Below, in pieces: positions 34,988-42,952 of a stretch of 64,000 nucleotides of DNA; the first letter of the stretch is position 1, and each line of letters opens with the position of its first letter. The stretch comes from Opitutaceae bacterium (GTDB lineage: Bacteria > Verrucomicrobiota > Verrucomicrobiia > Opitutales > Opitutaceae). The notes beneath the pieces are model-generated. The model had not been told where the DNA came from. It did no database searches and was given only the letters and a program-made list of their open reading frames with translations. The stretch is taken from NCBI GenBank assembly GCA_016794785.1, contig JAEUHC010000027.1, positions 310,001 to 374,000 on the forward strand, in the 5' to 3' direction. A program made the position numbers and the translations under genes.

Positions 34988-37642
34988 TCAGAACGTCGTC
35001 GTCGCCGAGATGCGCCACGTGCGCGGGTTGGCGTAGCCGAGGGATTTGTCGGCGTAGAACTCGTCGGTGACGTTGTCCACGTTGACTTGGAATTTCACGC
35101 GGCGTTGGAAAACGCGCGTGGCGAAACCGGCCATGAGGTCGAGGCGGCTGTAGCCATCCTCGACCACGAGCTTGCGCGCGAACGAGGCGTCGAGCGGAAT
35201 CGGGCCGTCGCGGCGCTGGTAGCCGGCGCTGAGTGAGAGGCCCGCGAGCGGCTTGGCCGTGAAATCGTATTTCACCCAGAGGCTCCACGAGTCGGGCGAG
35301 TTGCCGCGGAGCGGAAGGCCGATCGTGTCGGGCCGGCCGTCGCCGTTGAGATCGGGCGAGGCGCCGGTATTGATGACGTCGGCGACGACCCGGGCGTCGA
35401 TGTGGGCGTAGGCGCCGATGACGCTGACGTTGCGCACGGGCGTCCAGACGAGGTCGAACTCGAAGCCCTCGGAGCGCTCGCCGTCGGTGAGCGAGGCGCC
35501 GTTGATGCCGAGCACGGCGGCGCCGCTGTTGACGCGGCGGACGTTGGTCTTGTCCACGCGGAAGACGGCGGCGGTGCCCGTGAGGGTGTTGCGCAGGAGG
35601 GTGAACTTGAGGCCGGCCTCGTCGCCAACGCCGGCTTCCGGCGGGAAGAACGGCGCGGTGGGATCGATGGTGCTCGCGCGGCCGTTGGGGCGGAAGGACT
35701 CCGAGCGCAGCGCGTAGAGCGAGACCTCGGGCCTGAGCGCGAAGGTGGCGCCGTATTGCGGCGTCCACGCCGTGCGGCCTTGCCCGCGGAGATCGCTCCA
35801 GCGAGTGCCGGCGAGCACGGTGAGGCGGTCGCTGAGCAACGTCATCTGGTTGGTCACATAGGCGCCCTGCTGCCAGACCGGTTTGGTCCATGGTGAGTTG
35901 ACCACGGCGCCCGGACCGCCGGTCGTGCCGATATCCGCGAGTTCGGGGTAGTGGCGCACGCCGAAGATTTCCGCCTCGGTGCCGGGGGCGAAAAGAAAGC
36001 GCTTCGTCGTGAACGGGCTGTTGTTGGCCCACGCAAAGAGCAGCTCCTTGTTGCCGATCTCGGAGCGGTCCCAGCCGGCGACGAGCTTGTTCTTCGTCCC
36101 GAGCACGTTGAAGGTGCCGAGCACATTGAGATTGAACGTGCGGTTGATCGCGCCGATCGAGGAGATGCCAGGGCGATCGAAGTAGGAGTGGTTGTCGTTC
36201 ACGGCGATCCGGTTGCGGGTGACCGTGGTGCGCTGGAGGCGGTTGCCGTCGCTCGCTCCGTGCACGGCGCTGAGGAGGAGTCGATCACCGAGCTTCTGCG
36301 TGACGGTGACGGAGTAGAAGTTCGACTCGTCGTCGTAGGTGTCGGAGGGCGTGAGCGAGCCAAGCTCGACGGCGCGGGCGTGCGCGGCGCCGGTGAGAAG
36401 CTGCTGGGTGAAGGGCGCGGGCCGGTCGCTCGTGAGAAACACGTCGCCGAGCCGCTCCTGGATGCCGCCCTGCTTGCGGTGCTGCGCGTCGACGGTCACG
36501 CGCGTGGTGGGGGTGGGGTTCCACTCGGCGACCGCGCTGAGAAAAGTCTGCTCGTCGCGCCAGAATTTGCGCCAGCCATCGGTGTCGAGCCGCGAGCCCA
36601 TGAAGCGGAAGAGCAGGGTCTTGCCGACAATGGGTTGGTTGAAGTCGAACTCGGCGTATTTGTAGTTGTTGTCGCCGAAGCTCAGGCGCACGGAGCCGTA
36701 GCGCTCGGCGAGCGGCTTCTTGGTGATGACGTTGATGACGCCGCCGGGATCGGAGGCGCCGAAAAAGATCGAGCTGGGGCCCTTGAGCACCTCGATGCGC
36801 TCGAGGTTGGCCGAGTTGGTGATGCCCTGGAGGCGGATGCCGTTGCGGAGGAGCTGCGAGGTTTGGAAGCCGCGCACGACGAATTGCTCGCTACGCGTGC
36901 CGCCGCCGCCGCCCTCGTTGCGCGCGCCAAGGCCGACACCGCTGACGAAACGGATCGAGTCTTCGACGCGGCGGGTGTCCATGTCAGAGATGAGCGCTTC
37001 GGTCACGACCTGGATGCTCGCGGGCATGCGCTTTACGTCGGTGGCAATGAGGGTGCCGGATACAGTCTTCTCTGCGCGGTAGCCGCTCGCCGGCGTGTCG
37101 GAAACGGTGAAGGCGTTGAGCGAAATGATTTCGGAGTCGCGGGGCGCGGTGGCGGGCGATGGAGCGGCAGTCTGGGCGTCAGTGGCATTGCCAGCGAGGA
37201 AACCGAGGAGTGAGGCGAGAATGGGGCGGGTTTTCATGGGGGCGGGATTCTTGTCGTAAAAGGAATCTGTTTGCGTGGTGGTGCGCGGCGAGGGCGCCGG
37301 CCCGGGCGTGCGCACCGGACGGCCCACGGTGAGGGCGCCGGTGCTCGCGTCCTGCGAGACGAGCAACTCGGTGCCGGCCACCATGCGGTCCAGCGCTTCA
37401 CGGGCGGAGAATTCGCCCTGCACGGGATTGGTGCGCACGCCGCGCACGAGATCTATCGGGTAGATGATCGGGGTGCGCGCTTGCTGGGAAAACTGCCGGA
37501 GGGTGACGACGGCGTCGCCTTCGGGCAGGCGGAAACGGTATTTGGGCGGATCGGCTCCGGCGAGCCACGCGGTGCCGAGCACCAAGCAAGCCCACGCGAA
37601 AGTGAAACGCCCGAGCCGCGCAAAGCGGCGAATGGGGATCAT
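34988..37642 (-). CDS. TonB-dependent receptor with N-terminal signalling (STN) domain
   Basis: An 884-residue outer-membrane receptor. Signal peptide (about 1-30), STN domain (about 33-110; RFRLPEGDAVVTLRQFSQQA and QGEFSAREALDRMVAGTELLV), a Pro/Thr-rich linker, then a second start-like hydrophobic segment MKTRPILASLLGFLAGNATDAQ at residue 136, the plug (MPASIQVVTEALISDM, GVINVITKKPL) and the 22-strand barrel ending RISATTTF. The STN domain contacts FecR, whose gene and an ECF sigma gene lie directly upstream. I prefer start 37642; the candidate promoter motif at 37707-37729 lies too close to the alternative start at 37699. Ligand unknown. Confidence 0.92.
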   Translation of the reverse strand: MIPIRRFARLGRFTFAWACLVLGTAWLAGADPPKYRFRLPEGDAVVTLRQFSQQARTPIIYPIDLVRGVRTNPVQGEFSAREALDRMVAGTELLVSQDASTGALTVGRPVRTPGPAPSPRTTTQTDSFYDKNPAPMKTRPILASLLGFLAGNATDAQTAAPSPATAPRDSEIISLNAFTVSDTPASGYRAEKTVSGTLIATDVKRMPASIQVVTEALISDMDTRRVEDSIRFVSGVGLGARNEGGGGGTRSEQFVVRGFQTSQLLRNGIRLQGITNSANLERIEVLKGPSSIFFGASDPGGVINVITKKPLAERYGSVRLSFGDNNYKYAEFDFNQPIVGKTLLFRFMGSRLDTDGWRKFWRDEQTFLSAVAEWNPTPTTRVTVDAQHRKQGGIQERLGDVFLTSDRPAPFTQQLLTGAAHARAVELGSLTPSDTYDDESNFYSVTVTQKLGDRLLLSAVHGASDGNRLQRTTVTRNRIAVNDNHSYFDRPGISSIGAINRTFNLNVLGTFNVLGTKNKLVAGWDRSEIGNKELLFAWANNSPFTTKRFLFAPGTEAEIFGVRHYPELADIGTTGGPGAVVNSPWTKPVWQQGAYVTNQMTLLSDRLTVLAGTRWSDLRGQGRTAWTPQYGATFALRPEVSLYALRSESFRPNGRASTIDPTAPFFPPEAGVGDEAGLKFTLLRNTLTGTAAVFRVDKTNVRRVNSGAAVLGINGASLTDGERSEGFEFDLVWTPVRNVSVIGAYAHIDARVVADVINTGASPDLNGDGRPDTIGLPLRGNSPDSWSLWVKYDFTAKPLAGLSLSAGYQRRDGPIPLDASFARKLVVEDGYSRLDLMAGFATRVFQRRVKFQVNVDNVTDEFYADKSLGYANPRTWRISATTTF

Positions 37643-37706
37643 GGGGTGGTCATACAATGGTCGGCGCGGGAAGTGGGTAAAGCGGGGGCGCCGGTCCATC
37701 TGCTGA

Positions 37707-37729
37707 AACGAATGGCCGCGCTATTTCCG
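37707..37729 (-). promoter_or_regulatory. candidate ECF promoter motif before the TonB receptor
   Basis: On the minus strand this reads CGGAAA, 11 nt, TTCGTT. The same two hexamers with the same spacing lie before the sigma gene (39318-39340). It is 64 nt upstream of the receptor start. GGAAA as -35 and CGTT as -10 are of ECF type, though the interval is shorter than usual. Confidence 0.55.
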
Positions 37730-37743
37730 TTAGCGACGAAATG

Positions 37744-38751
37744 TTATTTTGTCTCCGCTGCGCTGCGCAGCACCCACGCGCCCTCGGAACGGCGTTCGAC
37801 CGCGATGCCGAAGCTGGCCTCGAGCAGGCGGACGAAGGCCTCCGGCTCGTCGGCGCGAAAAGTGCCCGCCACCTTCATCCGGCCGGCGGCGGCGTCGCCG
37901 ATGGCGAGTTGGCGGACATTGCGCAGATTGAACTCGATGACGACGGCTTCGAGCGGGAGCGCCTCGAACTCCAACCGCACGCCCCGCCACGCCAGTTCGC
38001 GTTCTATCGCCTCGGCATCTGTTGGGGTCACCATCGGTCGCGCACCCATGCCGATGCGCGCTCGCTCGCCTTTGGCCACGGCCACGGGAGCGGCGGCGGG
38101 CGAGTCCACCTGCACCCGGCCCTCGGTCACGATGACCTCGACGCCATCGCGTTCACGACGGACGTTAAACGCCGTGCCCACGGCGCGCACGGTCACGCCA
38201 CCGGCCTCGACGAGAAACGGCCGGGACTCATCTTTCACGACCGTCACATGCATCTCGCCCTCGCGCAGGCGCACGCGCCGCTCAGTCGCGCCGAATGCGA
38301 CCTCGAACCGGCCGCCATGGTTGAGTTCGGCGACGGAACCATCCGCCAAGGCCTGCCGCTCCGGACGTGCAATCACGCGCACGCCGGGCGCGACCGAAAC
38401 ACCCTCGGGCTCGAACGACGTTGCGCGCCAGACGAACAGCGCGATCGCAGCGGCGACGCCCGCGCCGGCCAATGATGTCCACCACGCCAAACGCCGGCCG
38501 GGCCGCGGTGGAGCGAGAAGATCGGGATTGGGCTGCGCGCCATCCGCTGGCTGCCAGGCGGCCAGAGAATCGAGCGCAGACCAGGCGCGATCGAGGCGAG
38601 CGAGGGCCTCGCGATGGCGCGGGTGGGAGTGCAGCCAGTGGAGAAATGCATCCTGCTCGGTGGCGGTAAGCCCGCGGTCGCGGCGGGCGATCCAGTCGCC
38701 GGCTTCGATGGCGATGGCTTCGTCCGAGCGGGAATTGTCCGGGATGCTCAT
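37744..38751 (-). CDS. FecR-type anti-sigma / sigma regulator
   Basis: A 335-residue FecR protein: N-terminal cytoplasmic DUF4880-like helix (IEAGDWIARRDRGLTATEQDAF), one transmembrane segment near 95-115 (WTSLAGAGVAAAIALFVW), a FecR beta domain (about 125-215) and a C-terminal STN-like domain (VRLEFEALPLEAVVIEFNLRN). It passes the receptor signal to the sigma factor encoded 14 bp upstream. Length and order match the Fec/Fox signalling systems. Confidence 0.93.
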   Translation of the reverse strand: MSIPDNSRSDEAIAIEAGDWIARRDRGLTATEQDAFLHWLHSHPRHREALARLDRAWSALDSLAAWQPADGAQPNPDLLAPPRPGRRLAWWTSLAGAGVAAAIALFVWRATSFEPEGVSVAPGVRVIARPERQALADGSVAELNHGGRFEVAFGATERRVRLREGEMHVTVVKDESRPFLVEAGGVTVRAVGTAFNVRRERDGVEVIVTEGRVQVDSPAAAPVAVAKGERARIGMGARPMVTPTDAEAIERELAWRGVRLEFEALPLEAVVIEFNLRNVRQLAIGDAAAGRMKVAGTFRADEPEAFVRLLEASFGIAVERRSEGAWVLRSAAETK

Positions 38752-38765
38752 GGGTTAGCCTTCGT

Positions 38766-39299
38766 TCATGGCAGGCCAAGGCGGGCGAGATAATCGGCGC
38801 AGCGACGCACGCCCGCTCCCACTTGCGCCTCGACGGTGTGCTCGGAGATGCCGAGTTGGCGGGCAATTTCCTTTTGCGGCAGGCCGTAGATTTTGCGGAG
38901 CGTGAGCACCTGCCGACAACGGTCGGGCAGCGCCTGGATGGCCTCGGCAAGCAGCGCGAGTTCCTGCCGGCGGCTCACGGCCTCCCCGATGCCAGGCGTC
39001 TCATCGGCGAAGCATTCGCCGTCGAATTCGGAAAATGATTCCATGGGCACGATCTGCCGGCGGCGGAGCAGATCGAGGGCGAGGTTGCGCGCGGTGGTGA
39101 AAAGCAGGGGCTTGACCGCGTGCGCGCGGAGCGGGTCGCGGGCGCGGAGCTGGAGCACGCGCGCAAAAGTTTCCTGCACGACATCATCGACGTCGCCCAG
39201 CGCAGGGAATTTGGCGCGGAGCCAAGCGCGCAGCGCCGCGTCGTGCGGCTGGACTGCGTGAGCGAACCAGCGGGCGTCTTCGGATTCGGGCGGGGGCAT
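38766..39299 (-). CDS. ECF RNA polymerase sigma factor (FecI-like)
   Basis: A 177-residue ECF sigma with region 2 (LFTTARNLALDLLRRRQ) and region 4 (LPDRCRQVLTLRKIYGLPQKEIARQLGISEHTVEAQV). It is the first gene of a four-gene minus-strand operon: sigma, FecR, TonB receptor with STN domain, FAD oxidoreductase. This is the standard layout of cell-surface signalling: ligand binding at the receptor activates FecR, which releases sigma to transcribe the receptor gene. A candidate target motif lies immediately upstream at 39318-39340, suggesting autoregulation. Confidence 0.93.
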   Translation of the reverse strand: MPPPESEDARWFAHAVQPHDAALRAWLRAKFPALGDVDDVVQETFARVLQLRARDPLRAHAVKPLLFTTARNLALDLLRRRQIVPMESFSEFDGECFADETPGIGEAVSRRQELALLAEAIQALPDRCRQVLTLRKIYGLPQKEIARQLGISEHTVEAQVGAGVRRCADYLARLGLP

Positions 39300-39317
39300 G
39301 GCGACGGCTCACTTAGT

Positions 39318-39340
39318 AACGAACGACAAGAGGGTTTCCG
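39318..39340 (-). promoter_or_regulatory. candidate ECF promoter motif before the sigma gene
   Basis: Minus-strand CGGAAA, 11 nt, TTCGTT, ending 18 nt before the sigma start codon. It is the same pattern and spacing as at 37707-37729 before the receptor gene. Confidence 0.55.
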
Positions 39341-39373
39341 CTAGGGCAAAGCGCGCGGCCGGTTTGGCGGGCA

Positions 39374-39404
39374 CAAAAAAAGCCGGGCTTTGCGGCCCGG
39401 CTTT
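39374..39404 (-). terminator. intrinsic terminator of the Pal-like gene
   Basis: A 10-bp perfect stem AAAGCCGGGC/GCCCGGCTTT (39379-39388 and 39395-39404) with a 6-nt loop is followed on the minus strand by a run of seven T. It lies 21 bp after the Pal-like gene's stop and isolates it from the sigma operon. Confidence 0.9.
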
Positions 39405-39425
39405 GTGAAGGATTGGCTGCGTGCC

Positions 39426-40001
39426 TCAAAGCGGCTGCGGGGTGGCGCCGGCGGCGTTGATGACGATGAGGTCCACGCGGCGGTCCTTGGCCATCGTGGC
39501 TTCGTCGGCATTCTTGGCGGCCTCGAGGCTGCCCTTGGAGATGCTCTCGATGCGCGTCGCCGCGACGCCAATGGAGACGAGATACTTTTTGACAGAGATC
39601 GCGCGGCGATCGCCGAGGCTGAGATTGTATTCCGCCGTGCCGCGCCAGTCGCAGCGCCCTTCGAGCAGGAGACGATGCGTGGGGTTCTTGTCGAGATAGT
39701 CCTTGGCGACTTTCAGCTTTTCGCGCTCGGCGGGCTTGATGGCGGATTGATCAAAGTCGAAGTAGATGGTCTGCGCCTGCAGCGCGACGCGGTTCTGGTT
39801 GCCGACCCAGTCGCCGTCGGTGCGCTGCTCGAAGCCGGGGGGGAGTTCGCCGCCGAGATTGCCCGCGTCGGTAATCCGGCCGCCGGTGCCGATCGGGTTG
39901 GTATCCGCCGGGGCGGGCCGCGTGGGCTTCTTGGTGCAGCCCGCGAACAGGAGCGCGGCGCCAGCGAGGACGAGCGGAAGATATTTCGAGACAGGTTTCA
40001 T
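39426..40001 (-). CDS. pal: OmpA/Pal-family peptidoglycan-associated lipoprotein
   Basis: A 191-residue lipoprotein. The signal peptide ends in lipobox LFAGC with Cys22 lipidated. The C-terminal OmpA/MotB domain begins TIYFDFDQSAIKP and includes LLLEGRCDWRGTAEYNLSLGDRRA and the closing AKDRRVDLIV, which bind diaminopimelate-containing peptidoglycan. It anchors the outer membrane to the wall. No tolB or tolQRA genes are adjacent. ATG 40001 was chosen because it opens the signal peptide; the 22 codons before it are non-homologous. A clear terminator follows. Confidence 0.9.
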   Translation of the reverse strand: MKPVSKYLPLVLAGAALLFAGCTKKPTRPAPADTNPIGTGGRITDAGNLGGELPPGFEQRTDGDWVGNQNRVALQAQTIYFDFDQSAIKPAEREKLKVAKDYLDKNPTHRLLLEGRCDWRGTAEYNLSLGDRRAISVKKYLVSIGVAATRIESISKGSLEAAKNADEATMAKDRRVDLIVINAAGATPQPL

Positions 40002-40088
40002 GTGCGAGGGAGCGGTGTGGTGCGACGGGAGGGCAGTGCTATGGGGCAACCGCGCGCAGGGTCGCAAGAAATTTAGCGTCGAACTTCT

Positions 40089-40742
40089 TCACACCGGTGT
40101 GCGCGGCTCGATCAAGCCGACCTCGAGGGCGTGGCGGGTGAGGCTCGCGACGTCGTGGAGACCGAGCTTGGCCATGAGGTTGGTGCGGTGGTTGTCCACG
40201 GTCTTGGCGCTGATGCCTAGTTTCGCGGCAATCTCGCGCGTGCTGTGGCTCTCGGCGACGAGCTGGAGCACCTCACGCTCGCGATCGGTGAGCGGATCGG
40301 CGGGGCCCGCGGCGCGATCGGGGTGGGCGGCGACTGAGAGGAGGAGCTTGGTAATGCCGGGACCGAAGTAGTCCCCGCCGCCGGCGACGGTATCGAGGCC
40401 TTGCTTCAGCTCGGCGAGGCCGGCGGTCTTTTCCACGAAGCCGTTGGCCCCGGCCGCGAGCATCTCGCGCAGAAGCACGGGATTTTCGTAGCCGGAGAAG
40501 ATGAGGATGCGCAGCCCCGGGAGCTTCTTGCGCACCCGACGCAGGACATCGACGCCGTTCAGGCCGGGCAGCTTGGCGTCGAGGATGAGCACGTCGGGCG
40601 ACGTATCGAGGCAGAGCTGCACGCCGGCCTGGCCATCCCCGGCCTGACCCACAATCTCGTAATTCGTGTCGGAGCCCAGAATCGCGACGAGCATTTCGCG
40701 CACGGCGGTTTGGTCTTCGATCAGGGCGAGGCGTTTCATCAA
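40089..40742 (-). CDS. NarL/FixJ-family response regulator
   Basis: A 217-residue two-domain regulator: receiver domain with phosphorylatable Asp55 in VLILDAKLPG, conserved Lys in FVEKTAG, and a LuxR-type helix-turn-helix (LTDREREVLQLVAESHSTREIAAKLGISAKTVDNHRTNLMAKLG). No sensor kinase gene is adjacent, so it is an orphan here. It begins 21 nt downstream of tRNA-Lys on the same strand with no terminator in between, so both may share a transcript. Confidence 0.93.
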   Translation of the reverse strand: MMKRLALIEDQTAVREMLVAILGSDTNYEIVGQAGDGQAGVQLCLDTSPDVLILDAKLPGLNGVDVLRRVRKKLPGLRILIFSGYENPVLLREMLAAGANGFVEKTAGLAELKQGLDTVAGGGDYFGPGITKLLLSVAAHPDRAAGPADPLTDREREVLQLVAESHSTREIAAKLGISAKTVDNHRTNLMAKLGLHDVASLTRHALEVGLIEPRTPV

Positions 40743-40763
40743 GTGGGAATTGGGAGCGCGGGA

Positions 40764-40838
40764 TGGTGGGTCGACTGGGATTCGAACCCAGAACCAACGA
40801 CTTAAAAGGACGCTGCTCTACCATTGAGCTATCGACCC
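40764..40838 (-). tRNA. tRNA-Lys (anticodon TTT)
   Basis: A full cloverleaf reads on the minus strand: acceptor GGGTCGA/TCGACCC, D-arm GCTC/GAGC, anticodon loop CTTTTAA, T-arm CTGGG-TTCGAAT-CCCAG, and encoded CCA. The anticodon stem has one U-U mismatch (positions 30-40). Upstream on the minus strand a weak sigma70-like pair (TTGCAA at 40882-40887, CATTTT at 40858-40863, 18 nt apart) is a possible promoter. Confidence 0.95.
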
Positions 40839-40970
40839 CCTTCCCGTGCAAAGGCGCAAAATGGGTTTCCGCGGTCGGGGGTTGCAAGAATTTTCTCCCC
40901 TGCGACCTTGGTGACCATTGACCGCCGCGCGGAGCCTACCTATCCACGCGACCGTCACCAAAATCCGTGG

Positions 40971-40997
40971 GAACTTTTCAAGATTACTCCAATCTGA
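40971..40997 (+). promoter_or_regulatory. RpoE-type ECF promoter of the sigma/anti-sigma operon
   Basis: GAACTT (40971-40976), 16 nt, TCTGA (40993-40997) matches the classical E. coli RpoE consensus GAACTT-N16-TCTRA. It lies 14 nt before the ATG of the ECF sigma gene, indicating autoregulation and a very short leader. Confidence 0.7.
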
Positions 40998-41011
40998 GCG
41001 AGGCAGAACGT

Positions 41012-41614
41012 ATGTCCGCCAAAGCTCAAGAAGTAGCCCTCGACCGGATGCTCGTCGACCGATTCAAGGGCGGCGATCAGTCGGCTTTCGATGAGATGGT
41101 CTCCCGCTACTGGGATCGCATCTACGCGATGGTGCACCAGTTGCTCCGCAACCAGCAGGATGCCGAGGAAGTGACGCAGGACGCCTTCATCCGGGCGCAC
41201 CGCGGCTTGGTCAATTTTCGCGGCGATTCGGCCTTTTCCACCTGGCTCTACCAGATCGCCACCAATCTCGCCCGCAACCGCTACTGGTATTGGTGGCGGC
41301 GCAAGCGGGATCAATCCGTCTCCATCGACGCGCCCGTCAGCGCTGAAAACGACATGACCCTAGCCGACATCATCCCCGCCGAAGTCGAATCCCCCGACGA
41401 CATCACTGTGACCCAGGAGTTTGTCGCCCGCATCGGCAAAGGGATGGAGCGGCTCTCCACCAAGCACCGCGAAATCCTCGTGTTGCGCAACATCAAGAAC
41501 CTGTCCTATGAAGAGATCGCCACCATCCTGGGGATCTCCGTGGGAACCGTAAAAAGCCGGATTGCCCGCGCGCGCGAAAGCCTGCGCGGCAAGCTCGGCG
41601 AGGACTTCAAATGA
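41012..41614 (+). CDS. ECF RNA polymerase sigma factor (RpoE-like)
   Basis: A 200-residue ECF sigma with region 2 (DAEEVTQDAFIRAHRGLVNFRGDSAFSTWLYQIATNLARNRY) and region 4 (LSTKHREILVLRNIKNLSYEEIATILGISVGTVKSRIARARESLRGKL). I place the start at ATG 41012. An in-frame GTG at 40967 is ruled out because the candidate promoter 40971-40997 would then lie inside the gene. It overlaps its putative anti-sigma gene by 4 bp (ATGA), so the two are co-translated. Confidence 0.92.
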   Translation: MSAKAQEVALDRMLVDRFKGGDQSAFDEMVSRYWDRIYAMVHQLLRNQQDAEEVTQDAFIRAHRGLVNFRGDSAFSTWLYQIATNLARNRYWYWWRRKRDQSVSIDAPVSAENDMTLADIIPAEVESPDDITVTQEFVARIGKGMERLSTKHREILVLRNIKNLSYEEIATILGISVGTVKSRIARARESLRGKLGEDFK

Positions 41615-42270
41615 AAGACAATGAGTTCATCGAACTGATTAACCTCTACCTCGACCACGAGCTGTCGGCGGCTGACGCGGCGCGGCTTGAGACCGAAGTA
41701 AGGACCAACGCCGGCCACCGCCGGATCTACGAGCAATACTGCCGCATGCAGAAAGCCTGCAAGATGCTCGCGACCGATTTCGCCGCCGAAGCGCCCGCCA
41801 CCCAACCGGGAAAGATTCGCACTTTCGAGTCCGTGGTCGCACAGCGCCGTCCCTTGGGCTTTTTCGCTCGCGGCTCGCTGGCGGCAGCCGCCGCGTGCGT
41901 GGCCTTCGTGCTCGTTAGCCGCGTCGGCCCGGCGAACAATGGGGACCAGGTCGCCGTTGTTCCGATGCCTGCCGTCCAAAGCACCGAAGCCGCGGTTTCC
42001 CGGAGCGGGGGCATTGTGCAGCGGGCCGCCCTGACCGGCGATTCGATTGCGCTCACACGCCCGGTGCCGGCCGCCAGCGGCGCGCTCGCGCCGCAGTTTG
42101 CCTGGATGCAAGGCGTGCAGATTGCACCCATCAATCTGGCGGCCTCGGCCGACCAACTGCGGTTCGAAACCAAGCTGCTCAAGGTCGCCCCCGAGCCGCG
42201 CCCGTTGATGACGGTGCGCAAGCCGGTTGAGACCGCTGTCGAGCGCGCGGCCTTTGAATTTCGGCCCTGA
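41611..42270 (+). CDS. putative membrane anti-sigma factor
   Basis: A 219-residue protein whose first 50 residues resemble the sigma-binding N-domain of ECF anti-sigma factors (FIELINLYLDHELSAADAARLETEV). His36, Cys44 and Cys50 are present but not in the HxxxCxxC spacing of zinc-binding anti-sigmas, so zinc binding is doubtful. One membrane span lies near 83-101 (SLAAAAACVAFVLVS), with a periplasmic C-terminal tail. The 4-bp overlap with the sigma gene supports the role. Bidirectional terminator 42301-42328 follows. Confidence 0.82.
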   Translation: MKDNEFIELINLYLDHELSAADAARLETEVRTNAGHRRIYEQYCRMQKACKMLATDFAAEAPATQPGKIRTFESVVAQRRPLGFFARGSLAAAAACVAFVLVSRVGPANNGDQVAVVPMPAVQSTEAAVSRSGGIVQRAALTGDSIALTRPVPAASGALAPQFAWMQGVQIAPINLAASADQLRFETKLLKVAPEPRPLMTVRKPVETAVERAAFEFRP

Positions 42271-42300
42271 GCCCACAGCGAAAGGGCTTTTCACCAAGAA

Positions 42301-42328
42301 AAGGCGGCGCGCAGGCGCCGCCTTTTTT
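42301..42328. terminator. bidirectional intrinsic terminator between anti-sigma gene and ruvA
   Basis: A 10-bp perfect stem AAGGCGGCGC/GCGCCGCCTT (42301-42310, 42315-42324) with a 4-nt loop and a T-run to 42328 on the plus strand. On the minus strand the stem is followed by TTTTC, so it can also stop the ruvA transcript. Confidence 0.88.
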
Positions 42329-42342
42329 GTCGGTCTGCGCGC

Positions 42343-42948
42343 TCAACCCGCGAGCGACTTCTTGATCAGCGTCTCGGCCGTGGCCTTGGTGCCGAGCGCC
42401 AGTGCGGAGCGCCGCACGGCTGTGTCGGCATCGGCGGCCTTGTAGCCGAGCGCAATCAGCGCCGAGACGGCGTCGCGGTGGGCGGACGGAGCTGACTCGG
42501 CCGGTGCGCTTTCGCCACCAGCCAGCGTGGTGGTGCTCGTGTCGCCGCCCACCTTGGCCTTGAGTTCGACAACGAGACGCTCGGCGGTCTTTTTGCCGAT
42601 GCCCGGGCATTTCGCGAGGGTCGTGATGTCGCCCATGCGAATCGCACCCTCAAGCGAGGGCAGCGAGAGCTTGCTCATGATGGTGAGCGCCATCTTCGGG
42701 CCCACACCCGAGACATGCTCGATCATGAGGCGGAAAAAATCGCGCTCCGCGGCCGAGGCGAAACCGTAGAGGGTCTGTGCATCCTCGCGATAGATGACCA
42801 GTGTGTGGAGCTTCACGATCGCGCCGGGCGAAGGCAGCTTCTCCGCCGTCGTGACCGGCACATGCACTTCGTAGCCAAACCCGCCCACCTCGACAATCGC
42901 GTGGAGCGGTGTCGTGGAGGTGAGGGTGCCTTGGATGGAAGTGATCAT
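42343..42948 (-). CDS. ruvA: Holliday junction branch migration protein RuvA
   Basis: A 201-residue RuvA: OB-fold domain I (MITSIQGTLTSTTPLHAIVEVGGFGYEVHVP, YREDAQTLYGFAS), helix-hairpin-helix domain II (FRLMIEHVSGVGPKMALTIMS; LAKCPGIGKKTAERLVVELK), flexible linker and C-terminal domain III that contacts RuvB (DAVSALIALGYKAADADTAVR). RuvA tetramers bind four-way junctions and load RuvB. ruvB and ruvC are not in the window; it is third in an operon with dapA and dapB. Confidence 0.97.
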   Translation of the reverse strand: MITSIQGTLTSTTPLHAIVEVGGFGYEVHVPVTTAEKLPSPGAIVKLHTLVIYREDAQTLYGFASAAERDFFRLMIEHVSGVGPKMALTIMSKLSLPSLEGAIRMGDITTLAKCPGIGKKTAERLVVELKAKVGGDTSTTTLAGGESAPAESAPSAHRDAVSALIALGYKAADADTAVRRSALALGTKATAETLIKKSLAG

Positions 42949-42952
42949 GGCC

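Noticed and set aside
34944..36032. N-terminal extension of the FAD oxidoreductase frame
   Set aside because: It is antisense-like arginine-rich translation overlapping the TonB receptor; the Tat-type start at 34943 is clear.
40967..41011. GTG start for the ECF sigma gene
   Set aside because: The RpoE-type promoter (40971-40997) would lie inside the coding region.
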